NCBI RefSeq assembly: GCF_022378355.1
Contig: NZ_JAKMAJ010000010.1
Span: forward strand, 41,719 to 105,718
Origin: Brenneria bubanii
GTDB taxonomy: Bacteria > Pseudomonadota > Gammaproteobacteria > Enterobacterales > Enterobacteriaceae
Length of the DNA: 64,000 nt
Direction: 5' to 3'
A model generated the notes under the pieces. That model was given only the letters and a program-made list of their open reading frames with translations, made no database searches and was not told the DNA's origin. Positions 60,518 to 64,000 of this stretch are shown here, one piece after another. Numbering within the stretch: position 1 is the first letter of the stretch; every line of letters starts with the position of its first letter. The position numbers and the translations under genes are program-made.

Positions 60518-63087
60518 ATCTGATATTGCGCTTTTTCCTCGTGCCGCAGGCTTATCTGGCGGTGCGGCAACGCTATCATGGCTGTCTACGACAGGGCTGT
60601 TCCATTTTTACCGCTTACCTGACGACCACGCTAATGATACTCGGCTGGATGTTTCTGCGGCTGGAGTCCGATAGCTGGCGTCAGGTCCTGAGAGCCCGCC
60701 GTCACTGGTTTCCACATATTTCAGCACGGCGGCCCAGACCAGCCGATCTGCTGCGCTATCTGGTGCAAGGGCTATGGTTGCTGATCGTCAAAAACGGGCG
60801 TGCACCGGCGCCGCGCAACCATTATGTTTCCCGGCTGCTACGCTGGCGGCAGCGTTGCTTTGACGAGCTGCAGCGCCTTCCCCGACATTTTAAACGCGGC
60901 GAGGAAGGCGAATCCGGCGAGTCCGGTAAGGAAAAAAGTTTTCAAGCGCTGTGGTTTACCATACTCAGCCTGGTATGCGCTACGTTGGCGGCGTTATGCA
61001 TCACTCAACCATTCGAGCTTTCATCACAGTTTATTTTTATGCTGCTTCTCTGGAGCATGGCGATGATTTTCCGCCGCATACCGGGACGTATGCCGACGCT
61101 GATGATGATCGTCCTGTCCTTCACCATTTCCTGCCGTTATCTGTGGTGGCGCTATACCGCGACGCTCAATTGGGACGATCCCTTCAGTCTGGTGTGCGGT
61201 TTGCTGCTGCTGGTAGCGGAAACCTACTCCTGGGTGGTTCTGGTGCTGGGCTACTTTCAGACTATCTGGCCGCTTAACCGCCACCCGGTCTCTTTGCCAG
61301 CAGACATTACGGAGTGGCCGGAGGTGGATTTGTTCGTGCCGACCTACAATGAACCGCTGGAGATAGTGAAACCGACGGTTTATGCCGCGCTGGGCATGGA
61401 CTGGCCGCAAGATAAACTCAACATCTACATCCTTGATGACGGCGGACGTTCTGATTTCAAAGCGTTTGCCGAAGATGTCGGCGTAAACTACATCGCCCGC
61501 ACCACGCATGAACATGCAAAAGCCGGGAATATCAATCATGCGCTGAAACAGGCTAAAGGCGAGTTTGTCGCCATCTTCGACTGCGACCATGTTCCCACGC
61601 GTTCATTCCTGCAATTGACGATGGGATGGTTCTTTAAAGATAAAAAACTGGCGATGCTGCAGACGCCCCACCACTTTTTCTCTCCCGATCCCTTCGAGCG
61701 CAATCTTGGTCGTTTTCGCCGGACGCCCAACGAAGGCACGCTGTTCTATGGTTTGGTGCAGGATGGCAATGATATGTGGGATTCCACGTTTTTCTGCGGC
61801 TCATGCGCCATTTTGCGCCGTAAAGCGCTGGATGAAGTTAAGGGCATCGCCGTCGAAACCGTCACCGAAGACGCCCATACCTCGTTGCGTCTTCACCGGC
61901 TCGGCTACACTTCCGCCTATATCCGTATTCCGCAGGCCGCCGGTCTGGCGACAGAGAGCCTGTCTGCGCATATCGGGCAACGCATCCGCTGGGCCAGGGG
62001 GATGGCGCAGATCTTCCGGCTGGATAACCCGCTGTTCGGCAAAGGACTGAAGCTGGGACAGCGACTATGTTACGCCAATGCCATGCTGCACTTTCTGTCC
62101 GGCATTCCTCGCCTGATTTTCCTGACCGCGCCGTTGGCCTTTCTGTTGCTGCACGCCTATATTATTTTCGCTCCGGCGCTGGCCATCGCCCTGTATGTTT
62201 TCCCGCATATGGTTCACGCCAGCCTGACCAACTCCCGTATTCAGGGGCGTTACCGCCACTCTTTCTGGAGTGAAATCTACGAAACCGTGCTGGCGTGGTA
62301 CATCGCCAGGCCGACGACCGTGGCCCTGTTAAATCCGCACAAGGGGGAATTCAACGTCACCGCCAAAGGGGGGCTGGTCGAAAAGCAGCACGTTGACTGG
62401 ATAATTACCCGCCCTTACCTGATTCTGGTGTTGTTGAACATCGCCGGACTGGCGGCCGGCGTATGGCGTCTGTACTACGGCGCGCCGGAAGAGATCATGA
62501 CCGTTATCATCAGTTTGCTGTGGGTCGGTTATAACATGACGATCCTCGGCGGCGCCGTGGCGGTTGCCGTGGAGACAAAACAGGTACGGCAATCACACCG
62601 GGTGGAAATGTCGATGCCGGCGGCGGTTCTCTGCGCTGACGGTCACCTTTTCTCTTGCATAATGAATGACTATTCCGACGGCGGGGTAGGTATAGAAATA
62701 CGAGAGCCCGGACTGTTGCAGGAAAACGATAAGATTTCCCTGCTGTTAAATCGCGGTCAGCAGGAGTACGCCTTTCCGTTTCAGGTTACCAGGGTCTTCG
62801 GCAATAAAATCGGCCTGCGCATGATGGATCTGACAACCAAACAACATATTGATTTTATTCAATGTACCTTTGCAAGGGCGGATACCTGGGCGCTGTGGCA
62901 GGACAACGTCCCCGAAGACAAACCGCTCGAAAGCCTGCGCGACGTACTGATGCTCGGCTTCCGCGGTTACTTACGAATGGCGGATTACGCGCCCCCGGTT
63001 ATACGCAACATTATTGTTGCTTTCACCACCCTGATTACATGGGTGCTGTCGTTCGTTCCACGTTACGTAGGGAAAAGCCTGGCATGA
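60514..63087 (+). CDS. bcsA: BcsA cellulose synthase catalytic subunit
   Basis: BcsA polymerises UDP-glucose and threads the beta-1,4-glucan across the inner membrane. The 857-residue protein has membrane helices around a GT2 domain: DDGGRSDF, FDCDHVP, TVTEDAHTSLRLHRLGY (TED) and QRIRWARGM (QxxRW). A C-terminal PilZ domain with RQSHR and NDYSDGGVGI binds c-di-GMP, making synthesis c-di-GMP-dependent. E. coli BcsA is 872 residues; all catalytic motifs are intact. Confidence 0.97.
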   Translation: MNLILRFFLVPQAYLAVRQRYHGCLRQGCSIFTAYLTTTLMILGWMFLRLESDSWRQVLRARRHWFPHISARRPRPADLLRYLVQGLWLLIVKNGRAPAPRNHYVSRLLRWRQRCFDELQRLPRHFKRGEEGESGESGKEKSFQALWFTILSLVCATLAALCITQPFELSSQFIFMLLLWSMAMIFRRIPGRMPTLMMIVLSFTISCRYLWWRYTATLNWDDPFSLVCGLLLLVAETYSWVVLVLGYFQTIWPLNRHPVSLPADITEWPEVDLFVPTYNEPLEIVKPTVYAALGMDWPQDKLNIYILDDGGRSDFKAFAEDVGVNYIARTTHEHAKAGNINHALKQAKGEFVAIFDCDHVPTRSFLQLTMGWFFKDKKLAMLQTPHHFFSPDPFERNLGRFRRTPNEGTLFYGLVQDGNDMWDSTFFCGSCAILRRKALDEVKGIAVETVTEDAHTSLRLHRLGYTSAYIRIPQAAGLATESLSAHIGQRIRWARGMAQIFRLDNPLFGKGLKLGQRLCYANAMLHFLSGIPRLIFLTAPLAFLLLHAYIIFAPALAIALYVFPHMVHASLTNSRIQGRYRHSFWSEIYETVLAWYIARPTTVALLNPHKGEFNVTAKGGLVEKQHVDWIITRPYLILVLLNIAGLAAGVWRLYYGAPEEIMTVIISLLWVGYNMTILGGAVAVAVETKQVRQSHRVEMSMPAAVLCADGHLFSCIMNDYSDGGVGIEIREPGLLQENDKISLLLNRGQQEYAFPFQVTRVFGNKIGLRMMDLTTKQHIDFIQCTFARADTWALWQDNVPEDKPLESLRDVLMLGFRGYLRMADYAPPVIRNIIVAFTTLITWVLSFVPRYVGKSLA

Positions 63088-63134
63088 AACCTCCAATAAA
63101 AATGCCGGCTCACGCCCCGCTCGCAAAGCCGTAA
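63084..63134 (+). other. 16-codon ORF overlapping the bcsA stop
   Basis: An ATG at 63084 overlaps the bcsA TGA (ATGA) and opens a 16-codon frame starting MKPPIKMPAH, ending at TAA 63134. bcsB begins 53 bases later. E. coli bcsA and bcsB nearly touch. The short frame may be a translational coupling relic of an older bcsB start or simply chance. Confidence 0.3.
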
Positions 63135-63187
63135 CGCTCTTATTCCCTCTCGCTAGCGCGAGATAGGCTTTTAATATTGATGATGAC

Positions 63188-64000
63188 ATGATGACGAAAA
63201 AAATTATCTGGTTTACCGCATTTGCTTTAGGCATCAGTTCGTTGTCTCAGGCCGCCATTACGCCGACCACTGAGATGGCTTCCCAGCCCGCCATGAGCGC
63301 GCCGATACCTATCGCGCCGGAGATACCACAAGGAAACCACGCGCCAGTGCGCGATGTGAAGCTGCCTTTTTCACAAATCGCGCCCGCGCCGGGCTCTTTT
63401 TCCCTGCGCGGCATCAACCCCTATGGACAGATAGAATTTGGCGTGCGCGGCGATGAGGTGGTTACACAGGCCGCGCTCGATCTGGAGTTCACACCATCAC
63501 CGTCGCTGGCGCCCGTCGAGTCCCACTTCAAGGTTTATCTGAACGACGAACTGATGGGGGTAACCAGCCTCACCCAGGATCGTTTGGGAAAACCCAGTCG
63601 CGTCAGGATACCGCTCGACCCTCGTTATATCAGCGACTTTAACCGTGTACGCCTGGAGTTTATCGGTCATTACACCAACCTTTGCGAAAACCCGGCTAGC
63701 ACCACGCTCTGGCTGGACATCAGCAAATCGAGCTCGCTTGATTTGCAGTTCCAGACATTGCCGCTGAAAAATGAGCTATCGCCCTTCCCGGTGCCCTTTT
63801 TTGATAGCCGCGACAATCGGGCGCTGACGCTACCCATGGTATTCAGCGGCCAACCGGACCTGACGCAACAGCGTGCGGCCGCAATTCTCGCGTCCTGGTT
63901 CGGCAACAAGGCGCAATGGCGTGGCCAATCCTTTCCGGCGATATTTAACCAACTGCCGGACCGACACGCCGTCGTGTTCGCCACCAACGCGCAACGCCCG
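63188..64000 (+). CDS. bcsB: BcsB periplasmic cellulose synthase subunit, 3' end cut
   Basis: BcsB guides the glucan through the periplasm and activates BcsA. The frame from ATG 63188 (an adjacent ATG follows at 63191) gives a signal peptide ending SLSQAAI and the first 271 of about 770 residues. RDVKLPFSQIAPAPGSFSLRG, NRVRLEFIGHY, LWLDISKSSSLDLQF and FDSRDNRALTLPMVF match E. coli BcsB. It continues beyond the window. The intercistronic gap to bcsA is 100 bases, longer than in E. coli, with CTCGCTAGCGCGAG as a small hairpin. Confidence 0.94.
   Translation, partial: MMTKKIIWFTAFALGISSLSQAAITPTTEMASQPAMSAPIPIAPEIPQGNHAPVRDVKLPFSQIAPAPGSFSLRGINPYGQIEFGVRGDEVVTQAALDLEFTPSPSLAPVESHFKVYLNDELMGVTSLTQDRLGKPSRVRIPLDPRYISDFNRVRLEFIGHYTNLCENPASTTLWLDISKSSSLDLQFQTLPLKNELSPFPVPFFDSRDNRALTLPMVFSGQPDLTQQRAAAILASWFGNKAQWRGQSFPAIFNQLPDRHAVVFATNAQRP

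Overview
The window looks like a chromosomal segment of an enterobacterium, most likely a Pectobacteriaceae-type plant-associated genus (Pectobacterium, Dickeya, Brenneria or Lonsdalea). Nearly every gene has a close Escherichia coli counterpart, the blocks follow the E. coli 77-80 min order, and there is a KdgR-like operator before kdgK. The genus is inferred, not proven. No rRNA, tRNA, CRISPR array, prophage or insertion sequence was seen.

Layout. 1-4.2 kb: fieF (cut by the window edge), sotB, dcrB, yhhQ behind a likely preQ1-I riboswitch, and tusA. 4.2-9.1 kb: zntA, yhhN, a DUF1820 gene, yhhM, yhhL, rsmD. 9.4-13.6 kb: ftsY-ftsE-ftsX and rpoH with a conserved sigma-E promoter. 13.7-20.6 kb: panM, then livJ-livHMGF (branched-chain amino acid ABC importer) and an aminotransferase; livK, which E. 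coli has here, is absent. 20.7-22.6 kb: a methyl-accepting chemotaxis gene and the decayed 3' end of a second one. 22.8-28.2 kb: ugpB-A-E-C-Q for glycerol-3-phosphate and glycerophosphodiester use, preceded by four 11-bp-spaced Pho-box half-sites. 28.2-30.2 kb: an AEC transporter, yhhA, trmL.

30.2-36.2 kb: an uncharacterised pair (DUF3142 protein and a 726-residue repeat-rich secreted protein) next to cpxA-cpxR and divergent cpxP, with a perfect CpxR box between cpxR and cpxP. 36.2-43.3 kb: a Tat-exported flavoprotein, yhhS, yhjD, a small tautomerase, kdgK and yhjJ. 43.9-52.5 kb: acrD and a four-gene peptide-type ABC importer, which sits where E. coli has none. 52.6-64 kb: dctA, an HmsP/PdeK-like membrane protein that has lost its EAL domain, and the divergent cellulose locus bcsEFG / bcsRQAB (bcsB is cut by the window end).

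How the parts work together. Envelope functions dominate: division (FtsEX), envelope stress (CpxAR-P, sigma-E to RpoH), efflux (AcrD, ZntA, FieF, SotB), nutrient import (Liv, Ugp, DctA, peptide ABC) and c-di-GMP-controlled cellulose (BcsA PilZ, BcsE). I found no wholly new multi-gene system. The observations most worth a second look are the preQ1 riboswitch whose pseudoknot hides the yhhQ ribosome binding site, the EAL-less HmsP paralogue beside bcs, the DUF3142/repeat protein pair, a Fur-like box over the zntA promoter, the chemoreceptor remnant, and a 27-codon ORF with a nine-C tract ahead of bcsR.
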